A DNA stretch of 47,329 nt, from positions 1 to 47,329 of the forward strand of contig NSIL01000021.1 in the NCBI GenBank assembly GCA_002737365.1, in the 5' to 3' direction. The notes beneath the pieces were generated by a model that saw only the letters and a list, made by a program, of their open reading frames with translations, made no database searches and was not told the DNA's origin. Of this stretch, positions 18,817 to 28,401 are shown piece by piece. Every line of letters begins with the position of its first letter. Position 1 is the stretch's first letter. The stretch is from Acidobacterium sp. GTDB taxonomy: Bacteria; Acidobacteriota; Vicinamibacteria; Vicinamibacterales; UBA2999. A program made the position numbers and the translations under genes.

Positions 18817-19097
18817 TCAGAATCGCCAGTCGAACCCGAGAATCGGGAAGATGCCCTGCTGCTCGCCGAACTGCTGCTCGTTGCTGCGGCGGTTCCAGCT
18901 GTAGCTGGCGAAGTTCTTCCGGTTGGTCACGTTCTGCACCCCCAGGAAGAGGCGCGGTTCATGCCCCAATTCGGATCAGTGGAGACACGCCCGGTATCGG
19001 TGGGCGCCGCATGGCCATCGACTCGGCAATACTGCGGCCGGGTGCCGTCGGCTGGGACCACCGCCGCGGCGGTAATGGTGGATCCAGGGCGCGTTTC
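18817..19097 (-). pseudogene. Mosaic remnant: tannase-like N-terminal piece joined to a TonB-receptor C-terminus
   Basis: Immediately after the stop of the receptor gene (19098), the minus strand reads STITAAAVVPADGTRPQYCR then VDGHAAPTDTG. This resembles the N-terminus of tannase/feruloyl esterases. It runs on as RVSTDPNWGMN, and after a one-base frame change near 18957 as EPRLFLGVQNVTNRKNF, ASYSWNRRSNEQQFGEQQ and GIFPILGFDWRF, with the stop at 18817-18819. The last part is a textbook barrel C-terminus of a TonB receptor. The full text fills the 350-nt gap between the barrel gene and the receptor gene. An esterase gene and a second receptor probably stood here and were fused by deletion. The receptor end is convincing; the esterase part is less certain. 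Confidence 0.6.
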
Positions 19098-22000
19098 CTA
19101 GAAGCTGAACCTCGCGGTGAGCTGCATCGTCCGGGAATAGTTCCCCTGCGACGTGACTCGGCCGAAGTTTGCGTTCCCGAAGGCCACGCTCTGCATGGCG
19201 GCGTACCACGGGTTGTCGAACAGGTTGATGATCTCCAGGCGCAGCGTCGCGCGGCGGCCACTACCCATCCTGAATTCCTTGTTGATCGCCACGTCGGTGG
19301 AGTTGCGCCAGGGCGAGTAGGTATCGGGCAGCGTGCGCGGCGAATTGCCGAAGGTACCGGCCGGCGCCTGCGTGAAGGCATTCGCGTTCAGGTAGCGATC
19401 GTCTTGCGGGTTCTCCGTGAGTCGATCGGTGATGCTGCCGCCCACCAGGAAGTCCTGGCCCTGGACAAGGTTGGGCCGCTGGCCGGCGCCCAGCATGTAG
19501 CTATTGGTGTTGGTGTTCTGACTGACCCCGATCGGGAAGCCGCTCTGCATCTGGATCACCGCTGACACCGTCCAGTTGCCGAACACCAAGTTGGTCCATC
19601 CGCCGCCGTTCAGGAACCGGCGCCCCTCGCCGAACGGCAGGTTCACGATCGGCGTGGCCGACAGCTTGTGCGGCGAATCGAGCAGACTGCGGTGGTACTC
19701 CGTGTCCGGGTCGAAGTACGACGACCCTTCGAGGAAGGTGTAGTTGTTCAAGAGCCCTGGCGCCGAGGTGTAGTAGTTGCCCTGGCCGAACTGGTTATCC
19801 CACAGCCGGCTGAAGGTGTAGGCGAAGCTGCCGCTCCACCAGGTCATGCGCTTGCGGACCTGGATCACGGCCGCGTGGTACTGCGACTTACCGTGATTGG
19901 TTTCCTGCAAGTTCACCGTATCGAACTGCGGGAAGGGCCGCAGTAACTGGTTGCGCGGAATGGTCGCCCGCGTCGCGAAACTGCCGGCATTGGGGTTGCC
20001 AAAGAACGGATTGGGGACGTTCTGCGTCATCTGGGTGACCAGATCGGGCCGGAGGTACTCGGGGTCGAGCTGGTTAATGTTGACGTTCCCGTTCACCGTG
20101 AGCCGCGCGCCGGTCGAGCCGATGTAGGCCACGGTGAGGTTGAGGTTGCCGAGCAGCTCGCGCTGGATGTCGACGGAATACTGCTGGACGCGCGGCGCCG
20201 TCTTGCTCGGATCGACGAACGCGATGGCGGAGCTGACACCCGACAGCATGCCACGCGAATTGCCCGACACCGCGATGAGCCCGGTCGAAAACGGGTTATT
20301 GATCGCGGTAATCGGAATCGTGGTGTCCTGCTGCAGGGTCGTGGTGGCGGAGTAGCCCACCGAGTTGTTGGCGGCGTACGCCCACGGCGCCCAGAACAGG
20401 CCGTAGCCGCCGCGCACCACCGTCTTGTCGTTCAGGCTGAGCGCCATGCCGACGCGTGGCGACAGCTTGACCGCCGGCGGATTTCCGGTGCTGGTCTTGG
20501 CGCCGTTCTCGCCGGCGTAGGTGAGGCCGCCCTTGACCTGCCGGGCAACGGTAGGATGCAGCGGATCGAGGCCGGCCGGAATCGTCGTGTTGAGTGGACT
20601 CACCGCCTCGCGATCGAAGCCCACGACCAGCTTGTTGTCGGCCTCACTGAGACCGGTTTCATGCTCGAAGCGAAGACCGTAGTTCAGGGTCAGCCGGTCA
20701 CTCGCGCGCCAGTCGTCTTGCACGTAGGCGCTGTAGTACCGGATCGAGTTATTGACCGGCGTATTCTGGACAAACGAGCCCGACGAAGGCACGCCGAGCA
20801 GCAGGTCGGCGATGGCGTTGCGGCTGGTCTGACTGGGATTGTTCACACTGGAACCGGTGAACTGCCCATTGAACGCGTACGAGCCAGCCGACTGCCCGAA
20901 CACTTCCGCCTTGACGCCCAGAATGCGGTAGTCGGCGCCAACCTTCAGGCTGTGGGCACCGGCCAGCTTGGTGATGCTGCCGTTGCCGCCGTACGAGTAG
21001 TAGTCGCGGTTGGTGACGCCGCTGAAGCCGGTCCCCTGATATCCGGTGAGCGCCACCGAGGGAAACTTCTGCACCGGAATCTGGCTGGCGAAGGCGGGGT
21101 TGAAGCCAAGCGTCGTGGCATCGAACGGATAGGGCAGGCTGTTGTCATCGGTGAACGTGTTCATGCCGAAGCGCAACGTCGCCACGGTGGTCGGGTTGAC
21201 GATGTAGGTGTTGTTCAGCACGAACACGTTGATGGCGCGATCCAGTTGATAGCTGGGATACGCATAGGGGGCGTCGGGGAAGAAATTGCGATCCGGTTCC
21301 GAGGAGTTCTGATACAGATAGACACCACTGAGCGAGATCTCGCTGGTGAAGTGGTGATCGAGCTTGAGTGACCCCTGCTGTGCGGCATCGTTGATGACAT
21401 CCTGCACCGCCAGATTGCCGCCGCTGTCATCGACCGTGCGCGTCGGCAGCGGCATGGCTTTCAGGAACTCGCGCGCCCAGGGGTTGATGCGGCTGGCGGG
21501 AATGATGTTTCCCGGAAACGGCTGGCGGTTACCGGCGGCGTCGGTGGTCAACGGGTCGTAGATGACGATCGGCCGGCCCGACAGGTCGGTGACGCCCGAG
21601 AAATCGCCGTTGCGCATCGCCTGGGTGGGCACGTGCATGTTGTCGTTCTGCGACAGGCCGTCGCGATAGCCCTCACCCGCCGCCCAGAAGAACGTCTTGT
21701 TGCGCACGACTGGCCCGCCAAAGCCACCGCCGAACGACCGCCAGAACTGCGGCGAGTTTTCGATGCCGCGGATCTGGTTGAAGAACAGCGGCCCGATCAG
21801 GGCGTTCGGCCGAGTCTGATAGAAGGCCGACCCGCGGAAGGTGTTGCTCCCCGATTTGGCCGTGGCGTTCAGCACGCCGCCGCCGGTGCGACCCATTTCA
21901 GCATCGTAGGTGTGAACCTGGACGCGAACGTCCTCGAGCATCTCGCCGCTCGGGTTGGTGGACGAGCGATTCTGCAGGTCAGTGACCGGGAACCCGTCGA

Positions 22001-22595
22001 GCAGGTAGTTGTTGGCGCGCACGCCGCCGCCGCCGAGCGAGATGGCCGAGGCGCCGGTCTGGTCCTGCATCCGATTCCAGTGCGTGTCACCACTGCTCTG
22101 CACCGTCGGCACGGTCACCGCCATCAGGAACACGTTGCGGCCGATGCTGGGCAGCGTTTCGATGGTCTTCGAATCGATGACCTCCGCGTGCGAGGCGTTG
22201 GAGGTCTCGATCAGCGGCGCATCGGCGGTCACCGTGATGGTTTCGGCGACGGTGCCGACTTCGAGGCTGATGTCGAGGGTGACGAACTGCTGCGTGCCGA
22301 TGCGGATGCCCCGGCGCTCGAAGGTCTTGAAGCCCTGCACGCTGGCCTTCACGGTGTAGCTGCTCGGGTCGATGGCCGGGAAAGAATACTCGCCCGACTG
22401 GTTCGACACCGTGTCGCGCGTGACGTTGTTGGCTTCGTTCTGCAGGGTCACGGTCACGCCGGGGATGACGCCTTGCGCGTCCTTGACGGCACCCCGCAGG
22501 CCGCCCTGAAATGACTGCGCTCCGGCCGACGTCCCCCACGCCAGCAGGAGACCGACCACCGCTCCGCTGATCGAGACGTGCCGAATAACTCGCAT
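19098..22595 (-). CDS. TonB-dependent receptor with N-terminal carboxypeptidase-regulatory domain (Oar-like)
   Basis: 1165 residues. An ideal AGGAGG lies 6 nt before the ATG at 22595, and the signal peptide is MRVIRHVSISGAVVGLLLAW with a cut near AGAQS. Residues about 30-115 form the carboxypeptidase-regulatory domain (LRGAVKDAQGVIPGVTVTLQ). The plug follows (TIETLPSIGRNVFLMAVTVP, ANNYLLDGFPVTDLQ, AEMGRTGGGVLNATAKSG). The roughly 900-residue barrel ends in MQLTARFSF. This is the large receptor type that is expanded in Acidobacteria, often with dozens of copies. The ligand is unknown. The divergent NHL pair starts 166 nt upstream, so the two units may share control. Confidence 0.94.
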   Translation of the reverse strand: MRVIRHVSISGAVVGLLLAWGTSAGAQSFQGGLRGAVKDAQGVIPGVTVTLQNEANNVTRDTVSNQSGEYSFPAIDPSSYTVKASVQGFKTFERRGIRIGTQQFVTLDISLEVGTVAETITVTADAPLIETSNASHAEVIDSKTIETLPSIGRNVFLMAVTVPTVQSSGDTHWNRMQDQTGASAISLGGGGVRANNYLLDGFPVTDLQNRSSTNPSGEMLEDVRVQVHTYDAEMGRTGGGVLNATAKSGSNTFRGSAFYQTRPNALIGPLFFNQIRGIENSPQFWRSFGGGFGGPVVRNKTFFWAAGEGYRDGLSQNDNMHVPTQAMRNGDFSGVTDLSGRPIVIYDPLTTDAAGNRQPFPGNIIPASRINPWAREFLKAMPLPTRTVDDSGGNLAVQDVINDAAQQGSLKLDHHFTSEISLSGVYLYQNSSEPDRNFFPDAPYAYPSYQLDRAINVFVLNNTYIVNPTTVATLRFGMNTFTDDNSLPYPFDATTLGFNPAFASQIPVQKFPSVALTGYQGTGFSGVTNRDYYSYGGNGSITKLAGAHSLKVGADYRILGVKAEVFGQSAGSYAFNGQFTGSSVNNPSQTSRNAIADLLLGVPSSGSFVQNTPVNNSIRYYSAYVQDDWRASDRLTLNYGLRFEHETGLSEADNKLVVGFDREAVSPLNTTIPAGLDPLHPTVARQVKGGLTYAGENGAKTSTGNPPAVKLSPRVGMALSLNDKTVVRGGYGLFWAPWAYAANNSVGYSATTTLQQDTTIPITAINNPFSTGLIAVSGNSRGMLSGVSSAIAFVDPSKTAPRVQQYSVDIQRELLGNLNLTVAYIGSTGARLTVNGNVNINQLDPEYLRPDLVTQMTQNVPNPFFGNPNAGSFATRATIPRNQLLRPFPQFDTVNLQETNHGKSQYHAAVIQVRKRMTWWSGSFAYTFSRLWDNQFGQGNYYTSAPGLLNNYTFLEGSSYFDPDTEYHRSLLDSPHKLSATPIVNLPFGEGRRFLNGGGWTNLVFGNWTVSAVIQMQSGFPIGVSQNTNTNSYMLGAGQRPNLVQGQDFLVGGSITDRLTENPQDDRYLNANAFTQAPAGTFGNSPRTLPDTYSPWRNSTDVAINKEFRMGSGRRATLRLEIINLFDNPWYAAMQSVAFGNANFGRVTSQGNYSRTMQLTARFSF

Positions 22596-22761
22596 GACCG
22601 TCCTCCTGACAACTACGCCCGGCTGCCAAATTGAAACGATAGCGACGACGCGACCGACGATGGCGTGACCATACGCCTAAACCCTGACCGCGGCAAGACC
22701 GACCTCGGCGACCGAAACACCGGCGAATGGGCTACACTCCCCCAGCAGGAGGATGGATTCC

Positions 22762-23829
22762 ATGCCGAGACGACTGATCTATGCGCTGCTTGCAGCGACG
22801 CTACTGGGCGGGGGCGCGATCGCGGCCCAGACCAAAGCCACCGCCACCAATGTGGCGACGATCCCGCACGAAGCGGTGCCCAACTTCTTCAAGAACCCGC
22901 CGGGTATTTACACCGGCGAGAACATGGGTATCGCTACCAACTCGAAGGGCAACATCTTCATCTATCACCGCGCCAACGAAACGCGACTCTTTGAATACAC
23001 GGCCCAAGGCGCGTTTATCCGCGAGATCGGCCGCAACAACTACGGCTTCTCGTTCGCCCATTCCGTGCGCGTCGATGCCCAGGACAACATCTGGGCGGTC
23101 GATGAAGGCACCGACATGCTGGTCAAGTTCAGCCCAGAGGGCAAGGTCCTGATGACGATCGGCCGGCGCGAGGATCCCGTCGCCAGCCTCACCAACATGC
23201 CGGGCGGCGGCCGCTTCCACGGCCGCAACGAGAAGTACCGCTTCGGCCGCCAGACCGACGTGGCCTTCGACCAGCAGGGCAACATCTTCGTCTCCGACGG
23301 CTACTTTGATGCCCGCGTCGTGAAGTACGACAAGAACGGCCGCTTCGTGAAGGCAGCTGGCAAGCAGGGCCGCGGCAACCTCGAGTTCAACACCCCGCAC
23401 TCGATCGCCACCGACTTCCAGGGCAACGTCTACGTCGGCGACCGCGGCAATGCGCGGGTGCAGGTGCTCGACAACGACCTGAACTGGAAGGCGAACTACC
23501 CGAACGTCGGCAACCCGTGGGCGGTGTGCGTCTCGGGCGGACCGGGACCGAAAAACCCGGGCAAGCAGTATCTCTACGTGTCGAACTCGTGGCAGGACAG
23601 CGCGCCGGCCGCCGGCGCCGAGATCACCGGCGAAGTCTACAAGATGGCACTGGACGGCACCATCATCGGCAAGTTCGGGCGCGCGGGCAAAGCGGTGGGC
23701 GAGTTCTCGACGATCCATCAGATGGATTGCCGCGACCCCGACACCATCTACACCGCCGAGATCAATAACTGGCGATCGCAGAAGATCCTGCTGAAGCCCC
23801 AGGCGATGAAGACGACCAGTCAGCAATAG
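22762..23829 (+). CDS. Secreted NHL-repeat beta-propeller protein
   Basis: 355 residues from the second ATG (22762). AGGAGG at 22747-22752 is 9 nt upstream of it but abuts the first in-frame ATG at 22753, so 22762 is preferred. The signal peptide is MPRRLIYALLAATLLGGGAI, cut near AAQT. Repeats are clear: GIATNSKGNIFIYHR, SVRVDAQDNIWAVDEG, DVAFDQQGNIFVSDGY, SIATDFQGNVYVGDRGNARV and HQMDCRDPDTIYTAEINNWR. The pattern matches NHL / peptidyl-alpha-hydroxyglycine lyase-like propellers. No lyase metal site could be verified. It is the first gene of a two-gene unit. TACACT in the upstream region (22734-22739) is a plausible -10. Confidence 0.88.
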   Translation: MPRRLIYALLAATLLGGGAIAAQTKATATNVATIPHEAVPNFFKNPPGIYTGENMGIATNSKGNIFIYHRANETRLFEYTAQGAFIREIGRNNYGFSFAHSVRVDAQDNIWAVDEGTDMLVKFSPEGKVLMTIGRREDPVASLTNMPGGGRFHGRNEKYRFGRQTDVAFDQQGNIFVSDGYFDARVVKYDKNGRFVKAAGKQGRGNLEFNTPHSIATDFQGNVYVGDRGNARVQVLDNDLNWKANYPNVGNPWAVCVSGGPGPKNPGKQYLYVSNSWQDSAPAAGAEITGEVYKMALDGTIIGKFGRAGKAVGEFSTIHQMDCRDPDTIYTAEINNWRSQKILLKPQAMKTTSQQ

Positions 23830-23839
23830 GAGACGCCTA

Positions 23840-24925
23840 ATGTCACGCACAATTACAGCTACGGTGACCGCGGCGATTCTCGCGCTTGGCGGTTCTCTCA
23901 TTGCCCAGGCGGGCATTCCCGAAATCGCTTTTACCACCAGCGATTTCCTCAAGACCCCCTCCGACGTCTACGTCGGCGAAGTCGGCGGCGTGGCCGCCAA
24001 CTCGAAGGGCCTGGTGTACGTCTACCATCGCTCCGGCCATCCCTACGCAACGCTGGGCGACAACCGCACGTTCTATCGGGGCGGCTCGCGGCTGTTCCAG
24101 TTCGACGCCGGCGGCAAATATCTCCGCGAGTTCGGCCAGGACGTTTACGGCTTTAATGCCGCCATCGGCTTGCGCATTGATCCGCAAGACAACGTGTGGA
24201 CCATCGACGAAGGCGCCAACCAGGTGGTGAAGTTCGACACCGAGGGGCGCGTGGCGCTGGTGTTGGGCCGCAAGCCTGAAACGATCAGCGTGCGGCCGAA
24301 TGCGGCTCCGGCAGGGGCAGCGGGGGCAGCGGGGGGGGGCGGCGGCCAAGCCGGCCAAGCCGGCCGGGCGCCGGGCGCCGGTACTCCTGGCTCGACCTTC
24401 AGCCGTCCCACCGACGTCGCGTGGGATCGCGCCGGCAACATCTATGTCGCCGATGGCATTGGCAGCAACAACCGCATTGCCAAGCTGGACAAGGACGGCC
24501 GCTTCATCACGCACTGGGGCTCGACCGGCAAGGGGCCGGGACAGTTTGCCGGGGTCAAGGCGCTGGCCATCGACGCGCAAGGCAACGTCTACGCGGCCGA
24601 CCTCGGCAACAAGCGCATCCAGGTGTTCGACGCCGAGGGCGCGTTCAAGTCCGAGTTTGGCGGCGTCGGCACCCCGATCGCCATGTGCATGACTCGCGGC
24701 GCGACGCAGCATCTCTACATCTCGCATGCCGGCGACGAGGACGGCATGGAGGATGCCGCGATCTACAAGGTGCAGTTGGATGGCAAGGTGGTCGGCAAGT
24801 TCGGCGCCGCCGGCAAGGTGCTGAAGGAGTTTGGCCTGGCCAATTCCCTCGATTGCCGCAGCGACAACGAGTTGCTGGTGGGTGAACGCACCAACTGGCG
24901 CGTGCAGAAGGTTTCGCTGAAGTAA
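23840..24925 (+). CDS. Secreted NHL-repeat beta-propeller protein (tandem paralogue)
   Basis: 361 residues beginning 10 nt after the previous gene, with TAGGAG overlapping that stop as its ribosome-binding site. The signal peptide is MSRTITATVTAAILALGGSL, cut near IAQA. Repeats match the preceding protein: GVAANSKGLVYVYHR, LRIDPQDNVWTIDEG, DVAWDRAGNIYVADGIGSNN, LAIDAQGNVYAADLGNKRI, SLDCRSDNELLVGERTNWR. Between blades 2 and 3 lies a Gly/Ala/Gln linker (AGAAGAAGGGGGQAGQAG) encoded partly by nine consecutive G (24331-24339) and short GGCCAAGCC repeats. Its stop and the stop of the convergent SGNH gene abut exactly. Confidence 0.87.
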   Translation: MSRTITATVTAAILALGGSLIAQAGIPEIAFTTSDFLKTPSDVYVGEVGGVAANSKGLVYVYHRSGHPYATLGDNRTFYRGGSRLFQFDAGGKYLREFGQDVYGFNAAIGLRIDPQDNVWTIDEGANQVVKFDTEGRVALVLGRKPETISVRPNAAPAGAAGAAGGGGGQAGQAGRAPGAGTPGSTFSRPTDVAWDRAGNIYVADGIGSNNRIAKLDKDGRFITHWGSTGKGPGQFAGVKALAIDAQGNVYAADLGNKRIQVFDAEGAFKSEFGGVGTPIAMCMTRGATQHLYISHAGDEDGMEDAAIYKVQLDGKVVGKFGAAGKVLKEFGLANSLDCRSDNELLVGERTNWRVQKVSLK

Positions 24926-24933
24926 TTACTTCA
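24918..24933. repeat. 16-bp perfect palindrome across two convergent stop codons
   Basis: TGAAGTAA-TTACTTCA is a perfect palindrome centred on the junction of the two genes. Both end in a Lys codon and TAA, which gives most of the symmetry. There is no loop and no T-run, so a normal hairpin terminator is unlikely. Confidence 0.6.
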
Positions 24934-25672
24934 CTTCCAGGTTCGTCTGGATCGCAGCGAAGAACACGTCGGCGATGCGCTTGTATCCCACTTCGGTGGG
25001 ATGCAAGCCATCGACACCAATCACAGTGGTGGCCTCGGGCAGCAGCACGTTATACAAATCAACGAACGCCACACCTTCCTCACTCGACATCTGCTGCAGC
25101 TTGGTGTTGTACGCCACCAGTTCGGCCGGCACCCGCGACCGCTGGCGGCCGACGATGGTCGGCAGCATCGCCGCCAGGAACACGCGGACGCCACGAGCCT
25201 TGGCCACTTGCACCATGTCCCGCATGACTTCCGTGGAGGTGTCGGGGCCGACCAAGTTCAAGCCGTTAACCCCTTCCATTAGCAGCGCCACCTCGGCCTG
25301 GCTCGACGCGAGCTCGTCGGGGAATCGCGTCACGCCTTCCAGCACACTCTCGCCGCCGCGTCCGGCGTTGGTCACGACGATCGTCGACGCCTGGGTGGAA
25401 TAGCGGCCTTGTAGCAGCGACAGCAGTTGAGTGGGATAGGAGGCCGCCGGCACCAGGACCATCCGCGTATTTGGCGTTTGCAGCAGGCTACCGCGTCCGT
25501 CGGGGATCACCCCCACCGGCACGGTGATCTCGCCGGCCGTAATGCTGTCGCCGAACGCGAGGAATCGCGTTCGTGACAACGTCGGCGGCGGCGATGGCCG
25601 GGTCGGGATGGACCCGCTGCAAGCGGTCAAGACCGCGCAGCAACAGGCCACCCACAACCACGGCTGCCTCAT
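24926..25672 (-). CDS. SGNH/GDSL-type esterase lipoprotein
   Basis: 248 residues. A lipobox (VLTACSGS) follows a hydrophobic start, so it is a predicted lipoprotein anchored at C18. SGNH blocks: block I FLAFGDSITAGE with the Ser nucleophile; block II TNAGRGGESV with the Gly; block III LLMEGVNGLN, where the usual Asn appears as GVNG; block V GVDGLHPTEVGYK with the catalytic Asp and His. It probably hydrolyses ester bonds of lipids, acylated sugars or peptidoglycan in the envelope. The ATG stands 2 nt after the ahcY stop, so it is the third gene of the ArsR-methyltransferase/ahcY operon. Its link to methyl-cycle metabolism is not obvious. Confidence 0.85.
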   Translation of the reverse strand: MRQPWLWVACCCAVLTACSGSIPTRPSPPPTLSRTRFLAFGDSITAGEITVPVGVIPDGRGSLLQTPNTRMVLVPAASYPTQLLSLLQGRYSTQASTIVVTNAGRGGESVLEGVTRFPDELASSQAEVALLMEGVNGLNLVGPDTSTEVMRDMVQVAKARGVRVFLAAMLPTIVGRQRSRVPAELVAYNTKLQQMSSEEGVAFVDLYNVLLPEATTVIGVDGLHPTEVGYKRIADVFFAAIQTNLEVK

Positions 25673-25674
25673 GA

Positions 25675-27213
<1,539 letters not shown>

Positions 27214-27238
27214 GTTCTCTATCTCCTCGATACTGTCG

Positions 27239-28183
27239 TTATTCGTTCTTCAAGATTCTTTTCGCGGTCGCGACAAACAAACTCGGTCCTTTCACGTCAG
27301 CCTCGGTCGGCAGCGGCGTGATGACGGGCTTCTCGAAGCCGGCAGCTTCGAGGTGCTTCTTCATGGTCTTGTCCGAAAAGCCCAACCAGACGTGTCCCAT
27401 CTGCTGTTGGTACTCCTCGCGATCGTGCGGCAGCATGTCGACGATCAACACGCGGCCGCCGGGCTTCAGCACCCGGCCGACCTCGGTGAGGGCGCGCACC
27501 GGCTCGGGGACGTGGTGCAGCACCAGGGCCAGGATGGCGACGTCCAACTGGCCATCGTCGATCGGCAGGGCTTCCATGTCGCCTCGGCGCACCTCCACGT
27601 GGGCCCTGCCCTTGAGGCGCCGCCGCGCGGCCTGCACCATGTCGGTGGAGCCATCGACGGCAATCACCTTGGCGACGTGAGGCGCCAGCAGTTCACTCAC
27701 CTGCCCCGTGCCGCAGCCGAGGTCCCCCACCGTCAGCGTGGGATCCAGCAGCGCCAGCAGGGCGTGGAGGTGAAACCGGTCGCCAAAGAGTTCTGAGCGC
27801 AGGTGGTCCCACTGCCCGGACGCTGACGCGAAGAACGCCTCTGATTTCGTGCGCCGGCGTGACAGCACGCTCTTCAACCGGCGTTCGTCCTGTTCGGCAC
27901 CGTTGGTGGACGAGACCTGCTCGCGGATCAGGGGCCATAGCCGCTGCGCGCCGGAATCGAGCACGTCGAGCGTCATGCCGTAGAACCGGCTGGTGCCGTC
28001 CCGTCGGGACACCACCCACCCGTCATCGGCAAGCGTCTTGAGGTGCCGGCTGACGGTGGATTGGGGCAACTGGAGCACCGAGCAGATCTCATTGACGGTC
28101 AACTCGTGCCGTTCGAGGGGCAGAAGCATCCGGCAGCGAATCGGGTCGGCCAGCGCGGCCATGTGGTCAAGGATCTGAGTCAT
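27239..28183 (-). CDS. ArsR-family regulator fused to a SAM-dependent methyltransferase domain (SahR-like), ahcY operon
   Basis: 314 residues. Residues 1-90 are an ArsR winged helix ([20 protein letters not shown]; recognition helix [13 protein letters not shown] at 39-51). Residues about 115-314 are a class I methyltransferase fold with SAM motif [10 protein letters not shown] (D154-G160), the acidic strand end [10 protein letters not shown], then [15 protein letters not shown] and [15 protein letters not shown]. SahR regulators of Proteobacteria are ArsR-family proteins that sense SAH and control ahcY and methionine genes; naming this one SahR-like rests on architecture and position. The SAM fold probably senses SAM or SAH rather than methylating, but activity cannot be excluded. 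It leads the operon with ahcY. Confidence 0.88.
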   Translation of the reverse strand: MTQILDHMAALADPIRCRMLLPLERHELTVNEICSVLQLPQSTVSRHLKTLADDGWVVSRRDGTSRFYGMTLDVLDSGAQRLWPLIREQVSSTNGAEQDERRLKSVLSRRRTKSEAFFASASGQWDHLRSELFGDRFHLHALLALLDPTLTVGDLGCGTGQVSELLAPHVAKVIAVDGSTDMVQAARRRLKGRAHVEVRRGDMEALPIDDGQLDVAILALVLHHVPEPVRALTEVGRVLKPGGRVLIVDMLPHDREEYQQQMGHVWLGFSDKTMKKHLEAAGFEKPVITPLPTEADVKGPSLFVATAKRILKNE

Positions 28184-28244
28184 GTCGTCGAGACAGTCCT
28201 TGACCGCCGAAGCGCGACACGCGAAGGTGGAGGACCGCCTATTT

Positions 28245-28260
28245 ATCCGTTAATCCGGAT
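28245..28260 (-). promoter_or_regulatory. Candidate operator of the ArsR-methyltransferase/ahcY operon
   Basis: ATCCG-TTAATC-CGGAT is an inverted repeat lying 62-77 nt upstream of the ATG at 28183, next to AT-rich sequence that can serve as -10 (TAATAT or ATAAAT on the minus strand). A 16-bp site with 5-bp arms fits an ArsR dimer. It has the same length and the same outer ATC/GAT as the site before the second regulator (40468-40483). Confidence 0.5.
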
Positions 28261-28380
28261 GCATGAGATATTACATGAACTGGCGCGCGGGTGCAACTGG
28301 GGCTGGCTTCGCTCGTGGGAATCCCCCAGAAGGCCGTGGCAGCGGCCGCCCCCACGAAGGCGCGCAGCCGCCGAGCCCCA

Positions 28381-28399
28381 CGGGCGCCGTAGGCGCCCG
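28381..28399 (-). terminator. GC hairpin directly after pepF
   Basis: CGGGCGCC-GTA-GGCGCCCG, a perfect 8-bp stem, starts 2 nt after the pepF stop (minus strand). No T-run follows. It probably ends the thrB-thrC-pepF transcript. The rest of 28261-28380 shows GC-rich sequence with no gene. Confidence 0.45.
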
Positions 28400-28401
28400 C
28401 C

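Noticed and set aside
22753-22764. First ATG (22753) as the start of the first NHL gene
   Set aside because: AGGAGG abuts this ATG with no spacing, whereas it is 9 nt from the ATG at 22762, which also directly opens the signal peptide.
28184-28290. Possible SAH riboswitch before the ahcY operon
   Set aside because: The region holds a 16-bp operator-like repeat but no recognisable SAH-riboswitch fold. The first gene is a protein regulator, which makes one less needed.
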